DNA of 64,000 nt, taken from NCBI RefSeq assembly GCF_013155375.1, contig NZ_JABJQY010000002.1, forward strand, positions 1,178,001 to 1,242,000, written 5' to 3'. Below are positions 51,765-60,662 of the stretch, one piece after another. Numbering within the stretch: the stretch's first letter is position 1; each line of letters opens with the position of its first letter. A program made the translations under genes and the position numbers. The notes below the pieces were generated by a model. The model saw nothing but the letters and a program-made list of their open reading frames with translations, did not search any database and was not told the DNA's origin. Source of the stretch: Nocardioides sp. zg-1308 (GTDB taxonomy: Bacteria > Actinomycetota > Actinomycetes > Propionibacteriales > Nocardioidaceae).

Positions 51765-52822
51765 CGCGGCCGACGTCCGAGCCGACGGTCGAGGTCACCC
51801 ACGGTGGCAGCCCGGGGCGGGAGCGCGACCACCGGCGCGGGAAGCGTCGCGGACGCGGTGGCGGCGCGGAGCAGTCGATGGTGCCCGACGCCGACTTCAC
51901 GTCCTACTACGGTCGCCCGATCGTCAAGGCGGCTCCGTGGGAGCACGACATCGCCTACTACCTCTTCACCGGCGGCGTCGCGGCCGGCAGCTCGCTGCTC
52001 GCAGCCGGCGCGGACCTCACGGGCCGCCCGGGCCTGCGTCGCGTGGCCCGGCTCGGCTCGCTCGGCGGCCTGCTGGCCAGCATCGGCTTCCTCGTCCACG
52101 ACCTGGGCCGGCCGAGCCGCTTCCTCAACATGCTGCGGGTCGCCAAGCTGACCTCCCCGATGTCGGTCGGCACCTGGATCCTCTCGATCCACGGGCCGTT
52201 CGCCGCGCTGGCGTCGGCGGCCGAGCTGGCCGGGATGCTGCCGAGCCGGTGGCAGGGCGGACCGGTCCGCCTGCTGCTGGCCGCCGGCCGACCGGCCGGC
52301 CTGGCGGGCGCGCTCACCGCGCCCCCGGTCGCCGCGTACACCGCGGTGCTGCTGGCCGACACCGCGACGCCGGCGTGGCACGCGGCCCACGAGGACCTGT
52401 CCTTCGTCTTCTGCGGGTCGGCCGCGGCGGCGTCGGGCGGCCTGGGCCTCCTCGGGTCGCCGCTCGCCGAGGCCGGACCGGCGCGCGCCTTCGCCGTCGG
52501 CGGCGCCCTCGTCGAGCTCGCGGCCGAGCGCCGGATGGAGCGGGCGATGGGCCTGTCGGCCGAGACCCTCCACCACGGGGTCGCCGGCCGCTGGGTGCGC
52601 GCCAGCATCACCCTGACCGTCGCCGGCGCCGTCGGCGCCGTGGCGGGCCGGCGCAGCCGCGCGCTGTCGGCCGTGTCGGGGGCGGCGCTGATGGCCGGCT
52701 CGCTGTGCACGCGGATGGGGGTCTTCGAGGCGGGCATCGCCTCGGCGCGCGACCCGAGGTACACCGTCGTACCCCAGCGTGAGCGGCTCGAGCGCGGGGA
52801 ACCGGTGCGGCACCACGAGTGA
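51761..52822 (+). CDS. NrfD-type membrane subunit
   Basis: A 353-aa protein. The charged N-terminus (about 1-45) precedes SYYGRPIVKAAPWEHDIAYY, typical of NrfD/PsrC proteins, and eight or so membrane helices (for example FTGGVAAGSSLLAAGADLTG, LGSLGGLLASIGFLVHDLGR). It replaces the cytochrome b subunit of classic Fdn enzymes and would pass electrons to the quinone pool without haem. ATG overlaps the fdhB stop. NrfD-linked formate dehydrogenases are known in actinobacteria. Confidence 0.88.
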   Translation: MTRPTSEPTVEVTHGGSPGRERDHRRGKRRGRGGGAEQSMVPDADFTSYYGRPIVKAAPWEHDIAYYLFTGGVAAGSSLLAAGADLTGRPGLRRVARLGSLGGLLASIGFLVHDLGRPSRFLNMLRVAKLTSPMSVGTWILSIHGPFAALASAAELAGMLPSRWQGGPVRLLLAAGRPAGLAGALTAPPVAAYTAVLLADTATPAWHAAHEDLSFVFCGSAAAASGGLGLLGSPLAEAGPARAFAVGGALVELAAERRMERAMGLSAETLHHGVAGRWVRASITLTVAGAVGAVAGRRSRALSAVSGAALMAGSLCTRMGVFEAGIASARDPRYTVVPQRERLERGEPVRHHE

Positions 52823-52863
52823 TCCCCTGGGGGAGAGCCGAGGGGACGGGCGAAGGAGACGAC

Positions 52864-54150
52864 ATGGCACACACCCACACGGCAGGGACCGGCGTGTCGG
52901 AGCCCTCCGCGCGCACGCGCAACCGCTGGCTGCTGGTCGCCGGCGCGCTGCTGCTGCAGCTGGCCATCGGTGGCGTCTACGCCTGGTCGGTGATCGGCGG
53001 GGCGCTCGGTGAGGCTGACTCCTGGCAGCTGGGGAAGGTGCAGGCGGCACTGCCCTTCACCGTCAGCGTCGGGATGATCTTCATCGGCAGCTTCCTCGGC
53101 GGCCGGATCCAGGACGACCACGGACCGCGGCTGGTCGCCCTCGCCGGCGGCACGATCTACGCCGGCGGGATCCTGCTCGCCTCCCTGGCCAACGGCTCCG
53201 ACGACTACTGGCTTCTCATCGTCGGCTACGGCGTGGTCAGCGGCTTCGGCCTCGGCTTCGCCTACATCGTGCCGATCGCCATGCTGCAGAAGTGGTTCCC
53301 CGACAAGAAGGGCCTCATCACCGGCCTCGCCGTCGGCGGGTTCGGGTTCGGTGCGGTGATCACGGCGCCCGTCGCGCAGTGGCTCATCGACCGCGACCCG
53401 CAGGACCCGACCAGCGCGTTCCTGCCGCTCGGGCTGGCCTACCTCGTGATGGCGCTGGCCGGGGCGTCGGTCTTCCGCAACCCGCCCGAGGGCTACACCG
53501 TCCCGGGCTACGAGCCACCGGCCGCGACCGGCGACGGCAGCGGGGACTACAGCACCAGCGAGGCGCTGCGCACGCCGCAGTGGTACCTCCTGACCGCCAT
53601 CCTCACCCTCAGCGTCAGCGCCGGCATCTCGCTGATCTCGCAGGCCAAGGCCAGCGCCACCGACATCGCCGGCTTCAGCGTGACGGGGGCGGCCGCGGTG
53701 GTCGGCGTGCTGGCGATCTTCAACGGGGCCGGCCGCATCGTGTGGGCCGGCATCTCCGACCGCATCGGCCGGATGCGCACCTTCGCCGCGATCCTCGTCC
53801 TGCAGGGTGTGTGCCTCATCGCGCTGCCGCACGCCGGGAGCGCGCTGCTGTTCACCGTCCTGGCCGCGATCATCTACCTCTGCTACGGCGGCGCCTTCGG
53901 CACGATGCCGGCGACCGCGGGCGACTACTTCGGCCTCCGTGACGCCGGCGCCATCTACGGGCTGATGCTCATCGGGTGGAGCCTCGGCGGCATCCTCGGA
54001 CCGGTCGTCGCGTCCGCCCTGATCGGCGAGGACAAGGCCTACACGGTGGCCTACACGACGGTGGGCGTCATCGCGCTGGCGTCGGTGGCGCTCACCTTCG
54101 TGACCAAGGTGCCCGCCGGCCGCCGCGCGGGCGACGCGGGCCACGCGTAG
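52864..54150 (+). CDS. OFA-family (oxalate/formate antiporter-like) MFS transporter
   Basis: A 428-aa transporter with twelve helices. Landmarks of the OFA group: LLLQLAIGGVYAWSVIGGAL, GSFLGGRIQDDHGPR, GFGLGFAYIVPIAMLQKWFP, DKKGLITGLAVGGFGFG and GRIVWAGISDRIGR. ATG at 52864 with GAAGGAG. It follows the formate dehydrogenase operon after 41 bases, so formate uptake is the obvious proposal; other small carboxylates are possible. Confidence 0.88.
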   Translation: MAHTHTAGTGVSEPSARTRNRWLLVAGALLLQLAIGGVYAWSVIGGALGEADSWQLGKVQAALPFTVSVGMIFIGSFLGGRIQDDHGPRLVALAGGTIYAGGILLASLANGSDDYWLLIVGYGVVSGFGLGFAYIVPIAMLQKWFPDKKGLITGLAVGGFGFGAVITAPVAQWLIDRDPQDPTSAFLPLGLAYLVMALAGASVFRNPPEGYTVPGYEPPAATGDGSGDYSTSEALRTPQWYLLTAILTLSVSAGISLISQAKASATDIAGFSVTGAAAVVGVLAIFNGAGRIVWAGISDRIGRMRTFAAILVLQGVCLIALPHAGSALLFTVLAAIIYLCYGGAFGTMPATAGDYFGLRDAGAIYGLMLIGWSLGGILGPVVASALIGEDKAYTVAYTTVGVIALASVALTFVTKVPAGRRAGDAGHA

Positions 54151-54185
54151 GGCCCCGGCACACCGCTGGGGCCCGGCACGACGGG

Positions 54186-55157
54186 CTAGGCGGCCCGCCG
54201 GGCGTGCGCCGCCTCGACGGCCTCGCGGAAGGCGCGCACGACGTAGGCCGGCACCGGCATGCCCCGCCCGCGTGCCCACAGGAGGTCGCGCTCCACGCGG
54301 GCGATCGACTCGGTGAAGGCGTCGACGTCGCGGTCGATCCCGAGGGTGATCATCACCTCGCCGAAGTCCGCGCGCTGGGCGTCGTCGTTGACCCCGACCG
54401 GGCCGTAGCTCAGCGAGCGCAGGCGCCGCACCAGCCAGCGCTGCCACCCGGCCAGCTCGGTGGCCAGTCCCTGCGCGGACATCTTGTAGAACGCGTAGTG
54501 GCCGGGCTCCTGGCGCCGGATCGGCGCGATGACGGTGTCGGCGACCGCGTGCTCGCCCAGCTCGCGCACGCCGTCGTGCAGCAGGTTGTAGGCCAGGACC
54601 GCCGACCGCTCGGTGGACATGCCGGTCAGGTAGTAGAGCATCCGGCTCACGTCCTGCACCGCCTCGAGCCGGCCGAGCGCGCCCAGGACGCGCAGCTTCG
54701 CCGACACGTGGTCGCGCTCTGGCGTCGACGGAGGCCGGCCGATGCGCACCTGCAGCTCGTCGAGGATCTGCCCGTGCCGCACCTCTTGGGGCTGCCAGAC
54801 GTCGGCGTAGAAGCGGCGGTCCACCTCCGGCGGGTCGGGCAGCAGGGTCAGCAGCTCGAGCACGTTGCGGTCGACCTCGAGCTCGACGCGCGCCATGTAG
54901 TCCAGGACGTGGCCGAAGCGCCGCGAGAGGCCGGCCGGGTCGCGGACGGTGAAGTCGACGCTCGCCAGGTCGATCGGCGGGTGCTGGTCGCCGAGGCGCT
55001 CGACGTGCTCGGCCAGCCGCTGCGCGGGCGTCGTACGACGGGCGGACGGGCGCGCGTACAGGCTCGCGGACGGGTCGTCGCTGGGAGGGCGGATGACGGT
55101 CACGGCGGTGTTCGGCACGGACGCCCGCACGGATGGTTCATGCGATGGGCTGTGCAT
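54186..55157 (-). CDS. Ferritin-like di-iron protein
   Basis: A 323-aa, mainly helical protein. Paired metal-ligand motifs EVRHGQILDEL (EXXH) and RRQEPGHYAFYKM (EXXH) fit a ferritin-like or desaturase-like di-iron centre; ELEVDRNVLELL and TERSAVLAYNLLHDGVRELG supply the other helices. The first 50 residues are disordered. The reaction is unknown; acyl-ACP desaturase relatives share the fold. ATG at 55157; divergent from the DHA2 exporter with only 18 bases between starts, so their promoters overlap the genes. Confidence 0.72.
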   Translation of the reverse strand: MHSPSHEPSVRASVPNTAVTVIRPPSDDPSASLYARPSARRTTPAQRLAEHVERLGDQHPPIDLASVDFTVRDPAGLSRRFGHVLDYMARVELEVDRNVLELLTLLPDPPEVDRRFYADVWQPQEVRHGQILDELQVRIGRPPSTPERDHVSAKLRVLGALGRLEAVQDVSRMLYYLTGMSTERSAVLAYNLLHDGVRELGEHAVADTVIAPIRRQEPGHYAFYKMSAQGLATELAGWQRWLVRRLRSLSYGPVGVNDDAQRADFGEVMITLGIDRDVDAFTESIARVERDLLWARGRGMPVPAYVVRAFREAVEAAHARRAA

Positions 55158-55175
55158 GGGCCCTAGTCTCTCCTC

Positions 55176-56576
55176 GTGAGTGGAGTCGCGTGGGGCACGC
55201 GGAGCGCGCGGGGCATCGTGGCGGCCGCGACCCTCGGGTCCGGGCTCACCCTGCTGGACGGCACCGTCGTCAACGTCGCCCTGCGCTCGATGGGCGAGGA
55301 CCTCGACGCCTCGCTGGAGCAGCTGCAGTGGATCACCAACGGCTACTTCCTCTCCCTCGCCTCGCTGATCCTGCTGGGCGGGGCGCTCGGCGACCGGCTC
55401 GGGCGCCGGCGGGTGTTCGTCATCGGCACGGTCTGGTTCGCGCTCGCCTCGCTGCTGTGCGGGATCGCCCCCACCGCGGAGGTGCTGATCATCGCGCGGG
55501 TGCTGCAGGGCGTCGGAGGCGCGCTGCTGACGCCGGGGAGCCTGGCGATGATCCAGGGTGCCTTCCGGGCCGAGGACCGCAGCCGCGCCATCGGCGCGTG
55601 GTCCGGCCTCGGCGGGATCGCCGCGGCCCTGGGCCCCCTGGTCGGCGGGCTGCTCATCGACCACGCGTCGTGGCGCTGGATCTTCCTCATCAACCTCCCC
55701 CTCGCGGCCCTGACCGTCTGGCTCGCGCAGACGTGGGTGCCCGAGACGCGCGACCCCCGCGCGCAGGGACGCTTCGACGTCACGGGCGCGGCGCTGGCGT
55801 CGCTCTCGCTGGCCGGCGTCACCTGGGCGCTCACCGACGCCGGCGGTCCCATGACGTGGTGGGCGGCCGCGGTCGGCCTGCTCGCGGCGGTGGCGTTCGT
55901 GGTCGTGGAGCGCCGGGCGCGGGGACCGATGGTCCCGCTCGGGCTGTTCGGGGACCGCACCTTCAGCGCGGCCAACCTGATGACGCTGCTGGTCTACGCA
56001 GCGCTCGGCGCGATCCTGTTCTTCCTCGTGCTGCAGCTGCAGACCGTCGGGGGCTACAACGCCCTCGAGGCCGGCCTCGCGACCCTGCCGATCACCGCCT
56101 GCATGCTGCTGCTCGCCGCCCGCGGGGGCGCCCTCGCCGAGCGGATCGGCCCGCGGATCCCGATGACGTTCGGCCCGCTGGTGATGGCCGCCGGGACGCT
56201 CCTGCTCCTGTCCGTCGGCCCCGACGTGGTGTGGTGGCGCGACGTGGCCCCCGGCCTCACGGTGTTCGGCCTGGGCCTGGCCCTGATGGTCGCGCCGCTC
56301 ACGGCCACGGTGCTGGCGGCGGCGCCCGACGAGGTGGCCGGCATCGCCAGCGGCATCAACAACGCCGTCGCGCGCGCCGGCTCCCTGCTCGCGGTCGCCG
56401 CGCTGCCGACGGCCGTCGGGCTCGCCGGTGACGACTACCGCGACGCGGCGCAGCTCGACCCGGCGTACGGCACGGCGATGGTGGCCTGCGCGGCGCTGCT
56501 CGCCATCGGCGGGGTGATCTCCTGGTTCGCGATCCCGCACCGGGTGCGACCGGTGCCCGCTTCGGAGACTGCCTAG
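55176..56576 (+). CDS. DHA2-family MFS drug exporter
   Basis: A 466-aa transporter with fourteen predicted helices, in the drug:H+ antiporter-2 group. Landmarks: GLTLLDGTVVNVALRSMGED, QWITNGYFLSLASLILLGGA, GDRLGRRRVF, RVLQGVGGALLTPGSLAMI and LGPLVGGLLIDHASWRWIFL. It probably exports a toxic organic compound; there is no neighbouring regulator. GTG start, divergent from the ferritin-like gene. Confidence 0.92.
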   Translation: MSGVAWGTRSARGIVAAATLGSGLTLLDGTVVNVALRSMGEDLDASLEQLQWITNGYFLSLASLILLGGALGDRLGRRRVFVIGTVWFALASLLCGIAPTAEVLIIARVLQGVGGALLTPGSLAMIQGAFRAEDRSRAIGAWSGLGGIAAALGPLVGGLLIDHASWRWIFLINLPLAALTVWLAQTWVPETRDPRAQGRFDVTGAALASLSLAGVTWALTDAGGPMTWWAAAVGLLAAVAFVVVERRARGPMVPLGLFGDRTFSAANLMTLLVYAALGAILFFLVLQLQTVGGYNALEAGLATLPITACMLLLAARGGALAERIGPRIPMTFGPLVMAAGTLLLLSVGPDVVWWRDVAPGLTVFGLGLALMVAPLTATVLAAAPDEVAGIASGINNAVARAGSLLAVAALPTAVGLAGDDYRDAAQLDPAYGTAMVACAALLAIGGVISWFAIPHRVRPVPASETA

Positions 56577-56585
56577 GCTCGTCGC

Positions 56586-57875
56586 ATGCGCGTACGACGC
56601 CGAGCCGGGCGGGCCGGGCGGGCCGGGGTGGCAGCTGCTGCCCTGACCCTGCTGCTCGGCGCGTGCAGCGGGAACGGCGCCTCCGACGGGTCGGCCGGGT
56701 CGGCCGGGTCCGACGGGTCGGACCCTGGCTCGGCGTCGGGGTCGGCGTCTGCGTCGGGATCCCCGTCCCCGACGGGTGAGGCGACCGCGACCTCCTCGAT
56801 GCCCGCGGTGCCCGTGGCCGACCCCGAGCACGCGGTCGACCCGCCGGGCGAGCGCGAGGGCCGGCTGTGGAGCGCCGACGTCCTGGTCCAGTGGGACAAG
56901 CCCCTCGACGACGCGCTCGTGAGGCGGATCAACCGGCTCCGGGGCGTGGCCCGCACCGAGCGCATCGGCCTCGGGCAGGTGAGCCTGGAGAACCGGGTGC
57001 TCACGGTGGCCGCAGTGGACCCTGGCGACTACCGTCACTTCACCCGCGCCGAGGTCGCCGACCTCCAGGAGGCGTGGGACCGCGTCGCCGGTGGCGAGAT
57101 GGCGATCGACGAGTCGGTGGCCAAGCGCCTCGCGGATAGCGACGGGATGATCCGGCTGGGCACCGACGCCGACGCGCCCCGCCTGCACGTGGGCGCGTAC
57201 ACGCCGCAGATCCCCACCATCGACATGGTGGTCAACACCGCGTGGGCCGAGGACATCGAGATGGCCTCCGGCAACGGCCTGCTGATCTCCACCGACGGCG
57301 CCGCGCCGGCCACCATCCGCAAGCCCCTGCAGCGGCTCGTGGGCAAGGACGCGTCGGTGCAGATGCTCGACGTGGCGTCGCGCATCGGGCTCGACCCCGA
57401 CGCCCGGCTGACGGCGGTCCCGACCGGCGACACCCTCGGCAGCCTGGTCGGCACCTACCGCTACCGCGTGCTCGGCGGCGGTCGGATCGCGCCGGAGGAG
57501 TCGTGGGTGGCGGCCAACATCCGCACCGAGGCGGTGCCGATCCTCGGCACCGTCACCTGCCACAAGGACCTGTTCCCGCAGCTGCGCGCGGCGCTGCTCG
57601 AGGTGCAGCAGCGCGGGCTCGCCGACGAGATCGACCCCGGCCAGTACGCCGGCTGCTTCTACCCCCGCTTCATCGCCGACACCACGACGCTCTCCAACCA
57701 CGCCTTCGGCCTCGCCCTCGACCTCAACGTGTCGGGCAACCAGCGTGGCTCCGTCGGCGAGATCGACCGCGACGTGGTGGCGATCTTCAAGACCTGGGGC
57801 TTCGCGTGGGGCGGCGACTGGCGCTGGACCGACCCGATGCACTTCGAGCTGAGCGAGGTCCGGGCGGTCCGCTGA
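56586..57875 (+). CDS. Lipoprotein with M15-type D-Ala-D-Ala peptidase domain
   Basis: A 429-aa exported lipoprotein: signal AAALTLLLGACSG with the lipidated cysteine about residue 27, then a Ser/Gly/Ala linker encoded by GGGTCGGC repeats (56690-56770). A central domain (about 85-270) is unrecognised. The C-terminal peptidase has the zinc motifs SNHAFGLALDLN (HXXXXXXD) and DWRWTDPMHFEL (the final HXH-type ligand) with GCFYPRFI. It should trim peptidoglycan stem peptides. ATG 9 bases after the DHA2 stop. Confidence 0.82.
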   Translation: MRVRRRAGRAGRAGVAAAALTLLLGACSGNGASDGSAGSAGSDGSDPGSASGSASASGSPSPTGEATATSSMPAVPVADPEHAVDPPGEREGRLWSADVLVQWDKPLDDALVRRINRLRGVARTERIGLGQVSLENRVLTVAAVDPGDYRHFTRAEVADLQEAWDRVAGGEMAIDESVAKRLADSDGMIRLGTDADAPRLHVGAYTPQIPTIDMVVNTAWAEDIEMASGNGLLISTDGAAPATIRKPLQRLVGKDASVQMLDVASRIGLDPDARLTAVPTGDTLGSLVGTYRYRVLGGGRIAPEESWVAANIRTEAVPILGTVTCHKDLFPQLRAALLEVQQRGLADEIDPGQYAGCFYPRFIADTTTLSNHAFGLALDLNVSGNQRGSVGEIDRDVVAIFKTWGFAWGGDWRWTDPMHFELSEVRAVR

Positions 57876-57930
57876 GGCGGTGCTTCGCACCCGAGTTGCG
57901 TACTTCGAGGTCGAGATCTCCGCCTGCAAG

Positions 57931-57961
57931 CCCGGTGGTCCCCGGATATCCGGTGACTCCA
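57931..57961. repeat. Palindrome-centred repeat, family B, copy 2
   Basis: Reverse complement of the unit at 29217-29247 with one mismatch; centre CCGGATATCCGG at about 57942-57953. Followed by tandem GCCACCCGCCA units to about 57997, in the gap between the M15 and quinone oxidoreductase genes. Confidence 0.85.
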
Positions 57962-58032
57962 GCCACCCGCCAGCCACCCGCCAGCCGGACTCCAGCCACC
58001 CCCCGACCCCACCGCCTCACTACCCTCACCCC

Positions 58033-59010
58033 ATGCGCGCAGTCCAGGTCGTCACGCCCACCGGTCCCGCCGACGTCGAGGTGCGCGAGGTCGACGCGCC
58101 CGTCCCCGGCCACGGCGACGTGCTCGTCGAGGTGCACAGCGTGGGGGTGGCGTTCCCCGACCTGCTGCTCAGCCGCGGGGAGTACCAGCTCAAGCCCGAG
58201 CCGCCCTTCACCCTCGGCGTCGACTTCGCCGGCGTGGTCCTCGACCCCGGCTCGCCGGAGTCGAGCGGCTTCACCGTCGGCCAGCGCGTGGCGGGCGTCA
58301 ACCTCCACGGCGGCGCGGCCGAGCAGGTCGCCAACCCGGCGATCTTCACCTTCGCGCTGCCCGACGAGCTGTCGTACGACGAGGGCGCGGCGCTGCCGAT
58401 GAACTACCTCACCGCCCTCTTCGCGCTCGAGGAGCGCGGGGGCCTGCGCAGTCGCGAGACGGTCCTCGTGCACGGCGCGGCGGGCGGTGTCGGGACCGCG
58501 ACCCTGCAGGTGGCCAAGGGCCTCGGCGCGCGCACCATCGCCGTGGTCAGCACCGAGGAGAAGGCGGACTTCGCCCGGGCGGCCGGCGCCGACGAGACGA
58601 TCGTCGGCCCCGACTTCAGGGACGCGGTCAAGGAGCTGACCGGCGGCAAGGGCGTCGACGTCGTGCTGGACGTGGTCGGCGGCGCCGCGTTCACCGACTC
58701 GCTGCGCTGCCTGGCCGAGCAGGGCCGCGTGCTCGTCGTCGGCTTCGCCGCCGGTCAGGGCATCCCCGAGGTCAAGGTCAACCGGCTGCTGCTGGGCAAC
58801 ACCGACGTCCGCGGCGTCGGCTGGGGTGCCTACGCGATGACCCGCCCCGGCTACATGCAGCGGCAGTGGCACCGCCTCGCGCCGATGATCGAGGCCGGCA
58901 CGGTCCGGCCGCCGATCGGCGCGACGTACGAGCTCGCCGACTTCGGGCGGGCGCTCGTCGACATGGACGAGCGCCGCACCCTCGGCAAGTCGGTCGTGCG
59001 CGTGCGCTGA
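58033..59010 (+). CDS. NADPH:quinone oxidoreductase-like MDR enzyme
   Basis: A 325-aa medium-chain reductase without structural-zinc cysteines. N-terminal catalytic domain (EVHSVGVAFPDLLLSRGEYQ, PFTLGVDFAGVV) and Rossmann domain (VHGAAGGVGTATLQVAKGLG, KADFARAAGADE, DVVLDVVGG). It reduces quinones or enones with NADPH. ATG at 58033. It has no clear operon partner; repeats lie just upstream. Confidence 0.92.
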   Translation: MRAVQVVTPTGPADVEVREVDAPVPGHGDVLVEVHSVGVAFPDLLLSRGEYQLKPEPPFTLGVDFAGVVLDPGSPESSGFTVGQRVAGVNLHGGAAEQVANPAIFTFALPDELSYDEGAALPMNYLTALFALEERGGLRSRETVLVHGAAGGVGTATLQVAKGLGARTIAVVSTEEKADFARAAGADETIVGPDFRDAVKELTGGKGVDVVLDVVGGAAFTDSLRCLAEQGRVLVVGFAAGQGIPEVKVNRLLLGNTDVRGVGWGAYAMTRPGYMQRQWHRLAPMIEAGTVRPPIGATYELADFGRALVDMDERRTLGKSVVRVR

Positions 59011-59033
59011 GCCCGGCCGGCCCAGGCGCCTGC

Positions 59034-60515
59034 CTACCGCTTGACCTTCACCACGTCCCTGCCGCTGCCGTAGCCGTCCTCGACGGCGACGAAGGACACC
59101 TTGCCCGCCCTGCGGGGCGTCACCCGCATGGTGCACCGGCCCCTGGCGTTCGTCGTGCACGAGTCCCCGCCGCCCGTCACCCTGGCACCCTTCACCGCGT
59201 CACCGGCGTCGGTCACCTTCACCCTGACCGATCCCGTCCGGCTCCGCCGGAGCCCGCCCGAGGCAGACAGCGAGAGGCCCGGCTCGACCGTCCGCAGCGA
59301 GACCCGCCGCGTGGTGACGTCGTTGACCAGCACGGTGCCCTGGTCCAACGAGGCGTCCACGGCGATCCGCCAGAGGTCCGCGCCCGAGCCGGGTCGGCCG
59401 AGGCTCTGCACCGCACCGAAGCCGAGGCCGCTGGGACCCGAGCGAGCGGCGCGGACCTCGTTGGACCCGTCCACCCACGCGAGCCAGAGGCGCCCGGTGC
59501 TTCCCGTGTCGAGCGCGACCTGGTCGACGTCGTCCGACCGGATCCTCCGGACGCCGCCACCGACCTGCCACACCGAGATGGCGTCGGCGGTGGGATAGCC
59601 GGTCTTGTAGGCGACGACGACGCCGCCACCGGGCCGGGCCACCGCCGCGACCGTCTGGTCGGGGTTGAGCGAGCTGCCGCCGGTCGTCGATCCCGGCGCC
59701 TTCAGCACCGGCCCGGGCGTGGGGTGGACCTGCTGGGCGAAGATCCCCTCGGACGCCTCGCTGGCACCGTCGACGTACGTCACCATCCACACGGTGTCGC
59801 CGCTGTTCACGAGCTGGGTGTGCCAGTAGTAGCCGCCCGCGCCGGCGCTCGCGACGCCGTCCGGCGCCGCGGCCGAGGCGGTGGCCGGGTCGGTCGTGTC
59901 GATCGTGCCGACGCGGTAGTGGGTCTCGCTGTTGAGCGACGCCGCGGTCACCGCGGTCCCGTCGGACAGCGTCGTGGCGCCGGTGCCGTAGCCGGAGTAG
60001 GCGTCGTCGAAGCGGGTCAGCGCGCGCGGCTGCAGGCTCCAGGCGGCCCCGGACGCGTCGCTCACCGTGTCGTAGGCGTGGCCCTGCGAGTAGAAGTTGG
60101 CGGTGTCGGTGTCCTGCAGGCCGCTGAACACCAGTCGCAGGCCCCCCGTCGGCGTCCGCAGCAGCTTGGGGTTGTGCACGAGCGTCGCCCAGGTGCCCAC
60201 CGGCTTGCTGCGGGCGAGGACCGACCCGGAGGTGGCGATCGCGGCGTGCTCGAGCTCGTCGGCCGACCCCACGTCCTGCTGGTAGACCGCGTGCAGCACC
60301 CCGTCCGCGGTGCGCGCGAGGGTGATCTCGGAGAGCGTGTCGACCGCGCCCGAGGAGACGGTCCGCCAGCCGCCCGTCACCCTCGCATCGGGCGTACGAC
60401 GGTCGGCTGCCGCGTCGGCGGCCCCGAGGGCGGGTGACAGGGCGGCGGGTGACAGGGCGGCGGCTGCGAGCCCGCCGGAGGCGAGCAGCGCGAGCGCGCG
60501 GGTGCGTGTGGACAT
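59034..60515 (-). CDS. Secreted protein, probable beta-propeller with Ig-like end
   Basis: A 493-aa exported protein. Signal peptide 1-32 (ALALLASGGLAAAALSPAAL, then a second ALSPALGAADA). The middle (about 45-400) has regularly spaced strands with WATLVHNPKLLRTPTGGLRL, VWMVTYVDGASEASEG and LWLAWVDGSNEVRAARS, suggestive of sialidase-like propeller blades. The C-terminus (about 410-493) is an Ig-like fold with two cysteines (DSCTTNARGRCTM). No catalytic site seen. ATG at 60515 after GGGGGAGG. Confidence 0.72.
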   Translation of the reverse strand: MSTRTRALALLASGGLAAAALSPAALSPALGAADAAADRRTPDARVTGGWRTVSSGAVDTLSEITLARTADGVLHAVYQQDVGSADELEHAAIATSGSVLARSKPVGTWATLVHNPKLLRTPTGGLRLVFSGLQDTDTANFYSQGHAYDTVSDASGAAWSLQPRALTRFDDAYSGYGTGATTLSDGTAVTAASLNSETHYRVGTIDTTDPATASAAAPDGVASAGAGGYYWHTQLVNSGDTVWMVTYVDGASEASEGIFAQQVHPTPGPVLKAPGSTTGGSSLNPDQTVAAVARPGGGVVVAYKTGYPTADAISVWQVGGGVRRIRSDDVDQVALDTGSTGRLWLAWVDGSNEVRAARSGPSGLGFGAVQSLGRPGSGADLWRIAVDASLDQGTVLVNDVTTRRVSLRTVEPGLSLSASGGLRRSRTGSVRVKVTDAGDAVKGARVTGGGDSCTTNARGRCTMRVTPRRAGKVSFVAVEDGYGSGRDVVKVKR

Positions 60516-60662
60516 GGGTTCCTCCCCCGATGAGTGGTGGTCCTGCGTCCACCCTCGCCGCGCCGCTCGGGCTTGCCACGGGTGCAGGCTCCCGGTCTGG
60601 ACGGGACACTGCCCCGGGTGCGTGGGTGAAGGGGCTGGGCGGACGGGGTTAGGGTCGGGCGC

